Source: Planomonospora parontospora (GTDB taxonomy: Bacteria > Actinomycetota > Actinomycetes > Streptosporangiales > Streptosporangiaceae). From it: a stretch of 64,000 bases of DNA. The notes below the pieces were generated by a model. The model made no database searches, was not told where the DNA came from, and saw nothing but the letters and a program-made list of their open reading frames with translations. Shown in pieces: positions 28,228-37,078 of this stretch. Location: positions 248,001-312,000 of the forward strand of contig BMQD01000002.1 in NCBI GenBank assembly GCA_014647935.1. The letters are read 5' to 3'. A program made the translations under genes and the position numbers. The first letter of the stretch is position 1; each line of letters opens with the position of its first letter.

Positions 28228-29481
28228 ATGCGCAAACGCCGATCACTTCTCGCTGCCCTGACCACGGTCCTCGCCCTGGCCACCACGCTGGTCACCGCCA
28301 CGGGCGACGGCCGGGCCGAGGCCGCCGCCGCCGGCCCCGTGACCTGGTCCGACGAGTTCAACGGCGCCGCCGGGACCTCCGTCGACTCCTCCAAGTGGAA
28401 GTTCGACATCGGGGGCGGCGGCTGGGGCAACAACGAGCTGCAGTACTACACCAACTCGACCCAGAACGTGTACCACGACGGCAAGGGCCACCTGGCCATC
28501 ACCGCCCGCAAGGGGAACCCGTCCAACCTCCAGTGCCACTACGGGGCCTGCCAGTACACCTCGGGCCGCATCCTGACCGCGGGCAAGTTCAGCCAGGCCT
28601 ACGGCCGGTTCGAGGCCCGGATCAAGATCCCCAAGGGGCAGGGCATCTGGCCGGCGTTCTGGATGCTCGGCGGCAACGACTGGCCGAACACCGGTGAGAT
28701 CGACATCATGGAGAACGTCGGCAAGGCGCCGAACACGGTCCACGGCACCGTGCACGGCCCCGGCTACTCCGGCGGCGGCGGCATCGGCGGGAGCCGCACG
28801 ATCGGCGCGCCGCTCGGCGACGCCTTCCACACCTACCGGGTCGACTGGTCGCCCAACCTCATCGTCTGGTATCTGGACGGAGCGGAGTACTTCCGTCTGA
28901 CGCCGTCCGGCATCCGCGGCAACAAGTGGGTCTACGACCACCCGTTCTTCATGATTCTCAACGTGGCGGTCGGCGGAAACTGGCCGGGCAGCCCCGACGC
29001 GAGCACCTCGTTCCCGCAGACCATGCTGATCGACTACGTCCGCGTCTCCGCGACCGACCAGGCGCCCACCAACCCCGGGACCCCCGGCACCCCCGGGAGC
29101 GGGAGCGTCCTGAAGTCGAAGCTGAACGGCCGCTGCATCGACATCCCCGGCGGAAAGGCCGCCGACGGCGTCCGGCTGCAGATGTACGACTGCAACGGCA
29201 GCGCCGCCCAGAAGTGGTCCGTCAACGGCGACGGCACCGTGAGCGCGATGGGCATGTGCATGGACGCCGCGGGGGCCGGCACCGCCAACGGCACGCCGAT
29301 CCAGCTCCACCCGTGCAAGGGCAACGCCGCCCAGCAGTTCCGGCTCAACGCGGCCGGCGACCTGGTCAACCCGGTCTCCAACCGGTGCGTGGACGTGGTG
29401 GACCGCAACTCCGCCAACGGCGCCCGGCTCCAGCTGTGGGACTGCGCCGGCACGCCCAACCAGAAGTGGACGCGCGGCTGA
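28228..29481 (+). CDS. Secreted GH16 endo-beta-1,3-glucanase with ricin-type lectin domain
   Basis: The 417-residue protein has a signal peptide ([19 protein letters not shown]), a GH16 catalytic domain (about 38-280) and, after a Pro/Gly linker, a C-terminal ricin B-type carbohydrate-binding domain (CBM13, about 293-417) with repeated QxW motifs ([22 protein letters not shown]). The catalytic signature [10 protein letters not shown] carries the nucleophile Glu, the assisting Asp and the acid/base Glu. WPAFWMLG and the overall sequence fit laminarinase-type GH16. It should degrade beta-1,3-glucans such as fungal wall or laminarin outside the cell. Confidence 0.95.
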   Translation: MRKRRSLLAALTTVLALATTLVTATGDGRAEAAAAGPVTWSDEFNGAAGTSVDSSKWKFDIGGGGWGNNELQYYTNSTQNVYHDGKGHLAITARKGNPSNLQCHYGACQYTSGRILTAGKFSQAYGRFEARIKIPKGQGIWPAFWMLGGNDWPNTGEIDIMENVGKAPNTVHGTVHGPGYSGGGGIGGSRTIGAPLGDAFHTYRVDWSPNLIVWYLDGAEYFRLTPSGIRGNKWVYDHPFFMILNVAVGGNWPGSPDASTSFPQTMLIDYVRVSATDQAPTNPGTPGTPGSGSVLKSKLNGRCIDIPGGKAADGVRLQMYDCNGSAAQKWSVNGDGTVSAMGMCMDAAGAGTANGTPIQLHPCKGNAAQQFRLNAAGDLVNPVSNRCVDVVDRNSANGARLQLWDCAGTPNQKWTRG

Positions 29482-29488
29482 TCTCCGG

Positions 29489-29534
29489 CCGACGGGGAGG
29501 GCCAGCGGCGGGTGCCGCCGGCCCTCCCCATCGG
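29489..29534. terminator. Bidirectional terminator between GH16 and the conservon
   Basis: Arms of 15 bases (CCGACGGGGAGGGCC and GGCCCTCCCCATCGG, one mismatch) enclose a smaller GC hairpin. It lies between the stops of two convergent genes. Confidence 0.75.
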
Positions 29535-29552
29535 CGGCCCGGCCGGGAGCCG

Positions 29553-30149
29553 TCAGCCGCCGGGGAAGGCGCCGCCGACCGAGTATGTGACCAGGGAGGT
29601 CAGCACCTCCTTGACCGAGTCGCGTTCGCGCACGTCGCACATCAGGATCGGCGCCACCCCGTCCAGGCCGAGCGCCCGCCGTACCTTGACCGGGTCGTGG
29701 CGGCGGGCGCCGTCGAAGCAGTTGACGGCGACCACGAACGGCAGGCCCAGCTGCTCGAAGTAGTCCACGGCGGGGAAGCAGTCCTGCAGGCGGCGGGTGT
29801 CGGCGAGCACCACGGCGCCGAGGGCGCCCTGGGCCAGCTCGTCCCACATGAACCAGAACCGGTCCTGGCCGGGGGTGCCGAACAGGTAGAGCCAGAGGCC
29901 CTCGCGGATGGTGATGCGGCCGAAGTCGAGCGCGACGGTCGTGGTGGTCTTGGCCTCCACGCCCGAGACGTCGTCCACGCCGACGCCGCGCTCGCTCAGC
30001 ACCTCCTCGGTGTGCAGCGGCCGGATCTCGCTGATGGTGCCGACCATGGTCGTCTTGCCGACGCCGAAGCCGCCCGCGATGAGGATCTTGATCGCCATCG
30101 CCGGATCGGTGACCGCGGCCGACGCCGGCTCAGAGCCTGCGTAGTCCAT
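29553..30149 (-). CDS. cvnD: Conservon GTP-binding protein (CvnD type)
   Basis: A 198-residue small GTPase-like protein with P-loop GGFGVGKTT, switch-like region TTTTVALDFGRI, the G3-like LFGTPGQDRFWFMW and NCFDGA in the G4 position. This is the Ras/MglA-like protein that ends the actinobacterial four-gene conservon. It receives signals from the preceding roadblock and DUF742 proteins and the membrane histidine kinase-like protein. Its start overlaps the end of cvnC by 20 bp; an internal ATG nearer the P-loop is an alternative. Confidence 0.92.
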   Translation of the reverse strand: MDYAGSEPASAAVTDPAMAIKILIAGGFGVGKTTMVGTISEIRPLHTEEVLSERGVGVDDVSGVEAKTTTTVALDFGRITIREGLWLYLFGTPGQDRFWFMWDELAQGALGAVVLADTRRLQDCFPAVDYFEQLGLPFVVAVNCFDGARRHDPVKVRRALGLDGVAPILMCDVRERDSVKEVLTSLVTYSVGGAFPGG

Positions 30150-30540
30150 GCAGCACTTCCCTGTAGATGTTCTCGTCGATCGTCTGCGCCGCGGGCCGCG
30201 GCCGGTCGATGGTCACCAGGCCCTGGTGCCGCAGGTCGCCCAGGAGCACGCGGGTGACGTTGAGCGGCAGGCGGAGGTGCGCCGCGACGTCCGCCACCGG
30301 GGTGGGCCGGCGGCACAGCGCGAGCGCGGCGAGGTGCTCGGGGACCAGCCCGGACGGCTCGGCGGGCGCGCCGGCGGCCGTGACGGCGGGCGCACCGGCG
30401 GCCGCGGCCACGACGACGGCGGTGGCCGCGGCCGTGGTCGTGACGATGGCCACCAGGTCGAAGGACTCGCCCGCCGGACGGGCCCGGCCGCCGGTCAGCC
30501 CGTAGAGCCGGACCAGCGGGCCCGGGTCGTCTCCCGTCAC
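30130..30540 (-). CDS. cvnC: Conservon DUF742 protein (CvnC type)
   Basis: A 136-residue DUF742 protein. GPLVRLYGLTGGRARP at the N-terminus and the winged-helix-like C-terminal part (LCRRPTPVADVAAHLRLPL, VLLGDLRHQGLVTI) are family hallmarks. A stretch of about 50 residues between them is almost pure Ala/Val/Thr/Gly, an expansion not usual for the family. The GTG start at 30540 overlaps the stop of cvnB (GTGA). Proposed role: adaptor between the roadblock protein and the GTPase. Confidence 0.92.
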   Translation of the reverse strand: MTGDDPGPLVRLYGLTGGRARPAGESFDLVAIVTTTAAATAVVVAAAAGAPAVTAAGAPAEPSGLVPEHLAALALCRRPTPVADVAAHLRLPLNVTRVLLGDLRHQGLVTIDRPRPAAQTIDENIYREVLHGLRRL

Positions 30541-30962
30541 CGCCGCCCGCCGTTCCAGGCCGGCGCCGGAGCCGCGGTCCTGGGCTGGGCGGACAGGTGG
30601 TCGCCGACACGCTTGACGAGCAGCGCCATCTCGTAGGTGACCATGCCGAGGTCGGCGTCCTGCGCGGCGAGCACGGCGAGCCGGGCGCCCTGCCCGGCCG
30701 CGGTGACGAACAGGAAGCCGCCCTCCAGCTCGATGATGGTCTGCCGAACGCCGCCGAGGCCGAAATGCCGTCCCGCCCCCTGGGCGAGGCTGTGACTGCC
30801 CGCGGAGATGGCGGACAGGTGCTCGGCGTCCTCCCGGGTCAGGCCCTGGGACCCGCCCATGGCCAGTCCGTCGGAGGACAGCACGATGGCGTGCCGGATC
30901 CCGGGGACGCGCCGGGTGAGGTCGTCCAGCAGCCAGCTGAGCTCAGATCTGGGGTCGGCCAT
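30537..30962 (-). CDS. cvnB: Conservon roadblock/LC7 protein (CvnB type)
   Basis: A 141-residue roadblock/LC7-domain protein: LSWLLDDLTRRVPGIRHAIV, LSSDGLAMGGSQGL and GGFLFVTAAGQGARLAVLA match the domain order. These proteins act as dimeric regulators of the CvnD GTPase. Its ATG at 30962 lies 20 bp inside the end of the upstream kinase-like gene, so translation is coupled. The first seven residues (MADPRSE) are typical of CvnB starts. Confidence 0.93.
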   Translation of the reverse strand: MADPRSELSWLLDDLTRRVPGIRHAIVLSSDGLAMGGSQGLTREDAEHLSAISAGSHSLAQGAGRHFGLGGVRQTIIELEGGFLFVTAAGQGARLAVLAAQDADLGMVTYEMALLVKRVGDHLSAQPRTAAPAPAWNGGRR

Positions 30963-33483
30963 CGGGGTGGCCCTCCTTTCCGTTCCGCGGGCCGTTCCAC
31001 GGCCCGCTGTGCCGCTCGGCCTGACTGCGGCCCTGCTGCCAGCCGCGCTGCATGGACGACATGCGGTTGAGGATCTCCTCGGGCGATCGGTTGTTGGCGG
31101 GGAGGTCGGGTTGGCGCGCCGGGTGCGACCGGCGCAGCTGGGGGGCCAGGCTGGCCTGCCGTACCCGTACGGGCAGCCCGTCGAGGTCGTCGAGGTCGTC
31201 GGGATCACCGGGGACCGGTTCGCGCTGCGGGGGGAGCGCGGGCCCGGTCTCCGCCACGGGGTGGGGCGGGAGGACCGGGGCCTGCGGAGTCTGCGGGGGC
31301 GGCGCCTCCACCGGAGTGAAGAGCGACCGGGGCGCCGGGTCCGGTGCCGTGTCCCGCACCGCGCGGGGCACCGCGGCCGGTGCCGTCCCCGGGACCGCGT
31401 TCCATGCCGCGTCGGGTACTGCGGCCGGTGCCGTCTCCCGTGCTGCGTCGGGCGCCGCGGCCGGGACAGCGTCCGGTACGGCGTCCGGTACGGCGCTCAG
31501 CGCCCGGCGGGGTCCGTCGCCGCGGACCAGGCGGTCGGTACGGGTGGGGAGCTCGCCGTACGGCCCGTCGTACGGCAGGCCGGGGGCGGCGAGGACGGAG
31601 TTGGGTAGCAGCACGATCGCCGTGGCGCCGTCGTAGGGGGAGGGCCGCAGCACGACCCTGATCCCGTGCCGGGCCGCGAGCCGGGAGACGACGAACAGGC
31701 CGAGCCGGTCGCTGTCGGCCGGGTCGAACTCCGGCGGGTCGGCGAGCCGGCCGTTGAGCGCCTCGACGCAGACCTGCCCCAGGCCCAGGCCGCGGTCCTC
31801 GACCTCGATCGAGAAGCCGTTGGCCGCCGGCATGCCGCGGACGTGGATCGCGGTACCCGGCGGGGAGAAGGCGGTGGCGTTCTCGACCAGCTCGGCGACC
31901 AGGTGGATCACGTCGGTCACCGCGGCGCCGATGAGCAGCGGCGCGTCGGGCATCGGCAGCACCGTGACGCGGGTGTAGTCCTCGACCTCCAGTACGGCGC
32001 TGCGCACCACGTCGAAGACGGGCACCGGGTCGCGCCACCGGCGGGCGGGCGCCGCGTCGGACAGCACGATCAGGTTCTCCGCGTGGCGGCGCATGCGGGT
32101 GGTCAGGTGGTCGACCCTGAACAGGTCCTCCAGCGTCTCGGGGTCCTCGGTCCGGCGCTCCATCGCGTCCAGCAGCGCGAGCTGGCGGTGGAGCAGGGCC
32201 TGGTTGCGCCGGGCCAGGTTGAGGAAGACCTGGCCGAGGCCCTTGCGGAGCACGGCCTGGCCGACCGCGGCCTCCATGGCGGTCCGCCGGACGGCCGAGA
32301 AGGCGCGCACGACGCCGTCCACCTCGGCCGTCTGCGAGGGCGCCAGCTCGGGGGCCTCGGCCGCCGGGTCGACGTCCTCGCCCTTGCGCAGCCGTTCGAC
32401 CAACCGGGGCAGCCGCTCCTCGGCCAGTTCGGCGGCCGAGGCCCGCAGCCGGGTCAGCTCGTCGACGAGGGAGCGGCCGAACCGGTAGGAGAGCACGATC
32501 GAGGCGACGACGGCGAGCAGGCCCAGGCCCAGGACCAGTCCGATCCGCCACAGCGCCGCGGACTTGAGCACGTCCCCCTTGGCCCCGGCGCGGGCCAGCT
32601 CCCGCTGCACGTTGGAGTCGAAGGCGGCGAGGACGGACTCGGAGTCCCGGTTCCACACCGCGCCGTCCACCGGCGGCGCCCCGCTCCCTGCCCAGGCGGC
32701 GATCTCGTCCTCGGCCGTCTGGAAGCGCCGGTAGGTGGTGCCGGCGGCGAGCTCCCGGTGCATCGCCCGCAGCTCGGGGCCCATGTCGCGCTCGGCGTTG
32801 GCGAGCACCAGCCTGCGGCCGGTCATCGCCGCGACGAAGGCGGTGTGCTCGGCCGGGGTCATCTCGCCGCGCGCCAGGGCGACGGTGAGGACGGCGCGCT
32901 GGCGGGCGAGGTACTCGGGGGCGCCGGAGTAGGACGAGAGACCGCGGATGATGCGGTAGGACGGCACGTCGGTGAGCGTCTCGGCGGTGTTGAACTGCCG
33001 CTGGGCGAGGCTGACGAGGTTGTTGTAGCCCTCGGTCACCTGGAGCGGGGAGGCCTGCCCCCCGTCGGCGGAGGAGCGCAGCGCGCCGAGCCCGTCGAGG
33101 GCCCCCAGCAGGGAGCGCATGCCGTCGGTGGCGGCGGCGTCGGCGCCGTCGTCGGGGCCCGTCGCGTCCTGCAGGCCGATGGAGACGACCAGCTCACGCA
33201 GGCGCGTGGCCGCGCCGTCGGTGGCCCGCCGCTGCTCCTGGAGCACCGCCCGGCCCCCGGTGCGCCCGGCGGCCTCGGCGGACAGCTGCCGCTCCCGGCG
33301 CAGCTCCCCGACCAGCCGCTGGACCGGGGCGCCGACCTCCTGCCACCGGCTCTGGCTCTGGGCGATGCCGGAGATCTGGACGGCGGTGGAGTAGGCGTTG
33401 TAGCCCCACAGGGCGACCAGGGAGACCAACGGGATCAGGAGGATTGCGAGGATCTTCGTGCGGATCGGCCGGGGGGTGCTCAT
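30943..33483 (-). CDS. cvnA: Conservon sensor histidine kinase-like protein (CvnA type)
   Basis: The 846-residue membrane protein begins with one membrane helix (ILAILLIPLVSLVALWGY), then an extracytoplasmic nitrate-sensor-like (NIT) helical domain to about 310. A second helix (IGLVLGLGLLAVVASIVLSY), a HAMP-like segment and an ATP-binding HATPase_c domain (about 500-650; LVENATAFSPPGT, VEDRGLGLG) follow. About 180 residues of Ala/Pro/Val/Asp-rich linker (VPDAVPDAVPDAVPAA-like repeats) precede a conserved C-terminal tail. It heads the cvnABCD operon, a membrane-signalling module of actinobacteria often linked to development or antibiotic production. Confidence 0.94.
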   Translation of the reverse strand: MSTPRPIRTKILAILLIPLVSLVALWGYNAYSTAVQISGIAQSQSRWQEVGAPVQRLVGELRRERQLSAEAAGRTGGRAVLQEQRRATDGAATRLRELVVSIGLQDATGPDDGADAAATDGMRSLLGALDGLGALRSSADGGQASPLQVTEGYNNLVSLAQRQFNTAETLTDVPSYRIIRGLSSYSGAPEYLARQRAVLTVALARGEMTPAEHTAFVAAMTGRRLVLANAERDMGPELRAMHRELAAGTTYRRFQTAEDEIAAWAGSGAPPVDGAVWNRDSESVLAAFDSNVQRELARAGAKGDVLKSAALWRIGLVLGLGLLAVVASIVLSYRFGRSLVDELTRLRASAAELAEERLPRLVERLRKGEDVDPAAEAPELAPSQTAEVDGVVRAFSAVRRTAMEAAVGQAVLRKGLGQVFLNLARRNQALLHRQLALLDAMERRTEDPETLEDLFRVDHLTTRMRRHAENLIVLSDAAPARRWRDPVPVFDVVRSAVLEVEDYTRVTVLPMPDAPLLIGAAVTDVIHLVAELVENATAFSPPGTAIHVRGMPAANGFSIEVEDRGLGLGQVCVEALNGRLADPPEFDPADSDRLGLFVVSRLAARHGIRVVLRPSPYDGATAIVLLPNSVLAAPGLPYDGPYGELPTRTDRLVRGDGPRRALSAVPDAVPDAVPAAAPDAARETAPAAVPDAAWNAVPGTAPAAVPRAVRDTAPDPAPRSLFTPVEAPPPQTPQAPVLPPHPVAETGPALPPQREPVPGDPDDLDDLDGLPVRVRQASLAPQLRRSHPARQPDLPANNRSPEEILNRMSSMQRGWQQGRSQAERHSGPWNGPRNGKEGHPDGRPQI

Positions 33484-33875
33484 TCATCGTGTCCAATTCC
33501 GCGCGGTCCTGCGCGGGGGCGGCCGCGGGCAGCGGTCGGCCCCCCGAGGATCGCGGCCGCGACGGGGGTGCGCTGTGATCTGCCCCACTATGCCGTTGCC
33601 ATGGAATGGGCTCAAGGCGCCGATTGCGAAGATTGGATATCGATTGATCACCGTGGATGAGGACGCCGTCACCCGTGGCAGCGCCCGAAGGGTCGCCGGC
33701 GCCAGGTCGACACCAGGTCAGGTGCCGGGTCCGGCACCGGGTCAGGCACCGGTGCCGGACCCGGCACCTGATGAGGCGGCGGGGGCAGGGTCCGGTGCCG
33801 AGCCCGGGGTCGAACTGCGACCGCGGGGCGGGTTCAGGGCCGCGCCCGGCGGCGGGCTGTGATCGCGGGGCGGGT
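33484..33875. other. 392-bp gap between cvnA and the GH1 gene
   Basis: The part next to cvnA (33484-33660) is its probable promoter region; no clear -35/-10 pair was found. The rest (about 33700-33875) is low-complexity GC-rich sequence, with repeated GGTGCCGG/CCGGCACC words and a 36-bp duplicate of the glucosidase 3' end. Open frames across it look like composition artefacts. I see no gene. Confidence 0.6.
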
Positions 33876-33899
33876 TCAGGGCCGCGCCCGGCGGCGGGC
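33822..33899. repeat. 36-bp duplication of the glucosidase 3' end, period 42
   Basis: Copies at 33822-33857 and 33864-33899 are identical over 36 bp. The right copy contains the last seven codons and stop (33876-33878) of the minus-strand GH1 gene; the left copy lies beyond the stop. Confidence 0.85.
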
Positions 33900-35201
33900 G
33901 ATGTGCTCCCGGAACCAGTGGTAGGAGGCCTTGGGGGTGCGCCGCTGGGTGGCGAAGTCGACGTGGACCAGGCCGAACCGCTGGTGGTAGCCCTCCGCCC
34001 ACTCGAAGTTGTCCAGCAGCGACCAGACGTAGTAGCCGCGGACGTCCACCCCCTCGGCCGCGGCCCGCTCCATCGCCGCGATGTGCCCGTCGAGGTAGGC
34101 GATCCGCTCCGGGTCGTCGACCGTGCCGTCCGGGCCGGGCTCGTCGGACTGCGAGCAGCCGTTCTCGGTGACGTAGACCGGCGGCAGGGCGTCGCCGTAC
34201 CTCGCCTTCAGGCCGGTCAGGAGCTCGCGCAGGCCGTCGGGGACGACGGGCCAGCCGAAGGCGGTGACGGGGTGGCCGGTGATCCCGGCGTCGGTGAACG
34301 GCAGGCCGAGCGCGGCCGCCTCGGCGTCGGGGGCGGCGATCCGGGTGGGGTTGTAGTAGTTGACGCCGAGCCCGTCGAGCGGGGCGGAGATGAGCTCCAG
34401 ATCGCCGTCGCGGACGCAGTCGAGCGCCGCGCCGTACGCGTCGAGGTCGGGGTAGGTCCCGAGCAGGACCGGGTCGTTGAACAGCCGGTTGTGCAGGACG
34501 TCGTAGGCGTCGGCGGCGGCCAGGTCGGCGGGGTCGGCCGAGGCGGGCCGGACCGGGGTGCAGTTGTTGGTGATCAGCACGCGCTCCGCACCGCGCGCCC
34601 GGAGCGCGGCCGTGGCCAGGCCGTGCCCGAGGAGCTGGTGGTGGGCGGCGGGCAGGGCCCCGGTGAGCAGGACCTGGCCGGGGGCGTGCACGCCGGTGGC
34701 GTAGCCGAAGGCCATGTGGACGAAGGGCTCGTTCAGGGTGATCCACATCGGGATCCGGTCGGCGAGCCGGTCGGCCACCAGGGCGGTGTAGTCGGCGAAG
34801 CGGTGGGCGGTGTCGCGGGAGAGCCAGCCGCCCGCGTCCTGGAGGGGCTGGGGCAGGTCCCAGTGGAACAGGGTGGCGGCCGGGACGATGCCCTCCGCGA
34901 GCAGGGCGTCGGTCAGCCGGTCGTAGAAGTCGAGCCCCGCGGGGTTGGCCGGCCCGCTGCCGCCGGGCTGGACCCGGGGCCAGGCGATGGAGAAGCGGTA
35001 GGAGTCCACGCCCAGCCCGGCCAGGAGCGCGACGTCCTCGGGCCAGCGGTGGTAATGGTCGCAGGCGGTGTCGCCGGTGTGGCCGTCGCGGACCCGGCCG
35101 GGCTCGTGGGAGAAGGTGTCCCAGACGGAAGGACCCCGGCCGCCTGCGGAGACTGCGCCCTCGATCTGGTAGGCGGCGGTGGCGGCACCCCAGAGGAACA
35201 T
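33876..35201 (-). CDS. GH1 beta-glucosidase
   Basis: The 441-residue protein is a complete GH1 (beta/alpha)8 enzyme, cytoplasmic because it lacks a signal peptide. FLWGAATAAYQIEGA is the family N-terminal signature. The acid/base is Glu158 in ITLNEPF and the nucleophile is Glu346 in YVTENG. It hydrolyses beta-glucosides such as cellobiose or laminaribiose; the sequence does not settle which. The ATG at 35201 lies nine bases from GGGAGG. The divergent TetR gene and the palindrome between them suggest local repression with sugar or glycoside induction. Confidence 0.95.
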   Translation of the reverse strand: MFLWGAATAAYQIEGAVSAGGRGPSVWDTFSHEPGRVRDGHTGDTACDHYHRWPEDVALLAGLGVDSYRFSIAWPRVQPGGSGPANPAGLDFYDRLTDALLAEGIVPAATLFHWDLPQPLQDAGGWLSRDTAHRFADYTALVADRLADRIPMWITLNEPFVHMAFGYATGVHAPGQVLLTGALPAAHHQLLGHGLATAALRARGAERVLITNNCTPVRPASADPADLAAADAYDVLHNRLFNDPVLLGTYPDLDAYGAALDCVRDGDLELISAPLDGLGVNYYNPTRIAAPDAEAAALGLPFTDAGITGHPVTAFGWPVVPDGLRELLTGLKARYGDALPPVYVTENGCSQSDEPGPDGTVDDPERIAYLDGHIAAMERAAAEGVDVRGYYVWSLLDNFEWAEGYHQRFGLVHVDFATQRRTPKASYHWFREHIARRRARP

Positions 35202-35218
35202 CCTCACCTCCCGGTTGT

Positions 35219-35233
35219 ATGAGTACTGCTCAT
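35219..35233. promoter_or_regulatory. Putative operator between GH1 and its divergent TetR regulator
   Basis: ATGAGTACTGCTCAT has five-base inverted arms (ATGAG, CTCAT) and lies in the 53-bp gap between the two divergent start codons. Its position would block both transcripts. Confidence 0.5.
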
Positions 35234-35254
35234 GTTAGCTCGCGGGAGGAGTCC

Positions 35255-35923
35255 ATGGGGGATGATGAGGTAATGACGAACGTCTCCGGGGGAACACTGC
35301 GCCGTCGCCCCGCCCAGCGGCGGAGCGTGGAACGGGTCGAGCGCATGCTGGACGAGTGCGCCAGGCTGCTGGACGAGGTGGGTTACGACGCGCTGACCAC
35401 CAAGGAGGTCGCGCGCCGCGCGGAGGTGCCGATCGGCACCTTCTACCAGTTCTTCTCCGACAAGCAGGGGCTGGTGCGCGCGCTCGCCGTGCGCAACCTG
35501 GAGGCGTTCCTCAGCCGGATCACCGCCCGGCTCGCCGACGCCGAGCCCTCCGACTGGACCGGCATGGTGGACCTGGCGATCGACGAGTTCGTCGCCATGA
35601 AGCGCTCCACTCCCGGCTTCGGCGTCGTGGACTTCGGCGAGGTGCTGTACGCACCGGGCGGCCCGGCGCTGCGGGGGACCGAGCGCATGCTCGACACCGC
35701 GCTGGAGAACAACGTCGTCGTGGCCGACCGCCTCCGGGGGATCACCATCGAGGTGCTCGGCGCCCCGGCGGGGGCGGAGCTGGACCGGGCGCTGGTCGTC
35801 GCGGTGGAGGCGGCGGACGCCGTGCTCAAGCTCGCCTTCAGGACCAGTCCGGAGGGCGACCCCGAACTGATCGACGAGTGCAAGCTCATGGTCCGCCGCT
35901 ACCTCGCCGCCCGCCTGCCGTAG
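35255..35923 (+). CDS. TetR-family transcriptional regulator
   Basis: The protein has about 222 residues from the ATG at 35255, which follows the strong site GGGAGGA. The N-terminal helix-turn-helix (about 20-70) reads ALTTKEVARRAEVPIGTFYQF, the canonical TetR recognition helix. The C-terminal part is an all-helical ligand-binding and dimerisation domain. An in-frame ATG at 35219 would overlap the operator and is less likely; ATG 35273 is another option. It is divergent from the beta-glucosidase and probably represses it. Confidence 0.9.
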   Translation: MGDDEVMTNVSGGTLRRRPAQRRSVERVERMLDECARLLDEVGYDALTTKEVARRAEVPIGTFYQFFSDKQGLVRALAVRNLEAFLSRITARLADAEPSDWTGMVDLAIDEFVAMKRSTPGFGVVDFGEVLYAPGGPALRGTERMLDTALENNVVVADRLRGITIEVLGAPAGAELDRALVVAVEAADAVLKLAFRTSPEGDPELIDECKLMVRRYLAARLP

Positions 35924-35993
35924 CGTCCCGCCGGGGCGCGCGGCCTTCCGGGCCCGGCCGGGCGCTGCTCCGGGGCCCGGCCAGGAGGTCCCG

Positions 35994-36932
35994 TCAGGAG
36001 ACGGCGTCCAGCCGGGCGCGGAGCTCGTCGTCGAGCTTGACGTCCAGCGCGCCGAGCGCCTCGTCGAGCTGCGCGACGGTGCTCGCGCCGACGATCGGGA
36101 CGGTGGTGGGGGAGCCGCCGATCAGCCAGGCCAGGACCACCTGGTTCACGGTGGCGCCCAGCTCGGCCGCGACCTCGTGCAGCACGGCCAGGCGCCGGGT
36201 GGTGCCGGGATGGTCGAAGGCCGGGTCGAAGGGGCGGTCGGTGCGGGTGTACCCGCCGCTCATCAGCGTGCTGTACGCCCACAGGGTCACGCCGGGCTCC
36301 TCGCGCAGGTAGTCGAGGGTGTCGTCGTTGACCACCGTGTGCCCGGAGGACTGGAGCGGGGCTCCGGGCCGGGGCCGGACGTAGGAGTGGCGCAGCTGCA
36401 GGTGGGAGTAGGGCGTCCAGCCGTTCTCCCGGGCGACGTTCCGGGCGCGCTCGAACCGCCAGGCGGGGATGTTGCTGGCCCCGGTCTCCCGTACCTTGCC
36501 CGCCCGGACCAGCCCGTCGAAGGCGCCGAGGGTCTCGGCCAACGGGACCGACCGGTCCTCGATGTGCGCCCAGTGGACGTCCACGCGGTCGGTCCCCAGC
36601 CTGCGCAGGCTGCCCTCGATCGCGGTCTCGACGGCCCGCGCCGACAGGCCCTCGGCGGAGCCGAGCGTGCGGTCGCCGGGGACGGTCGGCCGGGCGCCGC
36701 ACTTGGTGCTGATGACGATCCGGTCGCGGTTCTTCCGCGAGGCCAGCCAGCGGCCGATGGCCAGCTCGCTCTCGTCGCCGGTCGCCCCGTCGAACCAGAA
36801 GGGGTAGTTGTTGGAGGTGTCCAGCAGCGCGCCGCCTGCCTCGGCGAAGCGGTCCATGATCGCGAAAGCCGTGCCGTCGTCGACGGCGGTGCCGAACGGG
36901 ATGGTGCCCAGTGCAAGGGGGATGTGCGTCAT
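35994..36932 (-). CDS. Aldo/keto reductase
   Basis: The 312-residue protein has the AKR catalytic pattern: Asp and Tyr in LLDTSNNYPFWF, Lys in VISTKCGAR and His in DVHWAHIED, plus the cofactor end IVGASTVAQLDEAL. It should reduce aldehydes or ketones with NADPH. Its promoter on the minus strand (36940-36970) has a MerR-type 19-bp spacer. The predicted transcription start falls at about 36933, one base before the ATG at 36932, so the mRNA is probably leaderless. The divergent MerR gene is the likely activator, suggesting a carbonyl-detoxification switch. Confidence 0.92.
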   Translation of the reverse strand: MTHIPLALGTIPFGTAVDDGTAFAIMDRFAEAGGALLDTSNNYPFWFDGATGDESELAIGRWLASRKNRDRIVISTKCGARPTVPGDRTLGSAEGLSARAVETAIEGSLRRLGTDRVDVHWAHIEDRSVPLAETLGAFDGLVRAGKVRETGASNIPAWRFERARNVARENGWTPYSHLQLRHSYVRPRPGAPLQSSGHTVVNDDTLDYLREEPGVTLWAYSTLMSGGYTRTDRPFDPAFDHPGTTRRLAVLHEVAAELGATVNQVVLAWLIGGSPTTVPIVGASTVAQLDEALGALDVKLDDELRARLDAVS

Positions 36933-36939
36933 ACGGCCC

Positions 36940-36970
36940 AGCGTGCGAGCTGGAGCGCACTCCATGTCAA
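36940..36970 (-). promoter_or_regulatory. MerR-type promoter of the aldo/keto reductase
   Basis: On the minus strand TTGACA (36965-36970) and CACGCT (36940-36945) are separated by 19 bp, the overlong spacer typical of MerR-activated promoters. The spacer holds the palindrome TGGAGTGCGCTCCA (36951-36964). This closely resembles AdhR/NmlR-type boxes. Confidence 0.8.
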
Positions 36971-37057
36971 GCCGTTTCAGCGGCGGTCGGCGAACTTGAT
37001 CTGGAGCCCGCTCAAGCCGTTTCGGCGGCGGCAGGGGAGCTTGACCTGGAGCCCGCT
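36968..37057. repeat. 45-bp imperfect tandem duplication carrying MerR boxes
   Basis: The segments 36968-37012 and 37013-37057 are about 80 % identical; both start CAAGCCGTTTC and end CTGGAGCCCGCT. The second copy supplies the functional-looking MerR promoter; the first has a degenerate one (TTGATC, CTGGAGCCCGCTCAAG). Regulator copies may bind both. Confidence 0.8.
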
Positions 37058-37071
37058 CCAGGTGCCATGCT
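37041..37071 (+). promoter_or_regulatory. MerR-type autoregulated promoter
   Basis: TTGACC (37041-37046) and CATGCT (37066-37071) are 19 bp apart. A perfect nine-base-arm palindrome, ACCTGGAGC-CC-GCTCCAGGT (37044-37063), fills the -35 to spacer region. Transcription would start at about 37078, directly at the ATG. Confidence 0.8.
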
Positions 37072-37078
37072 TTCGCGC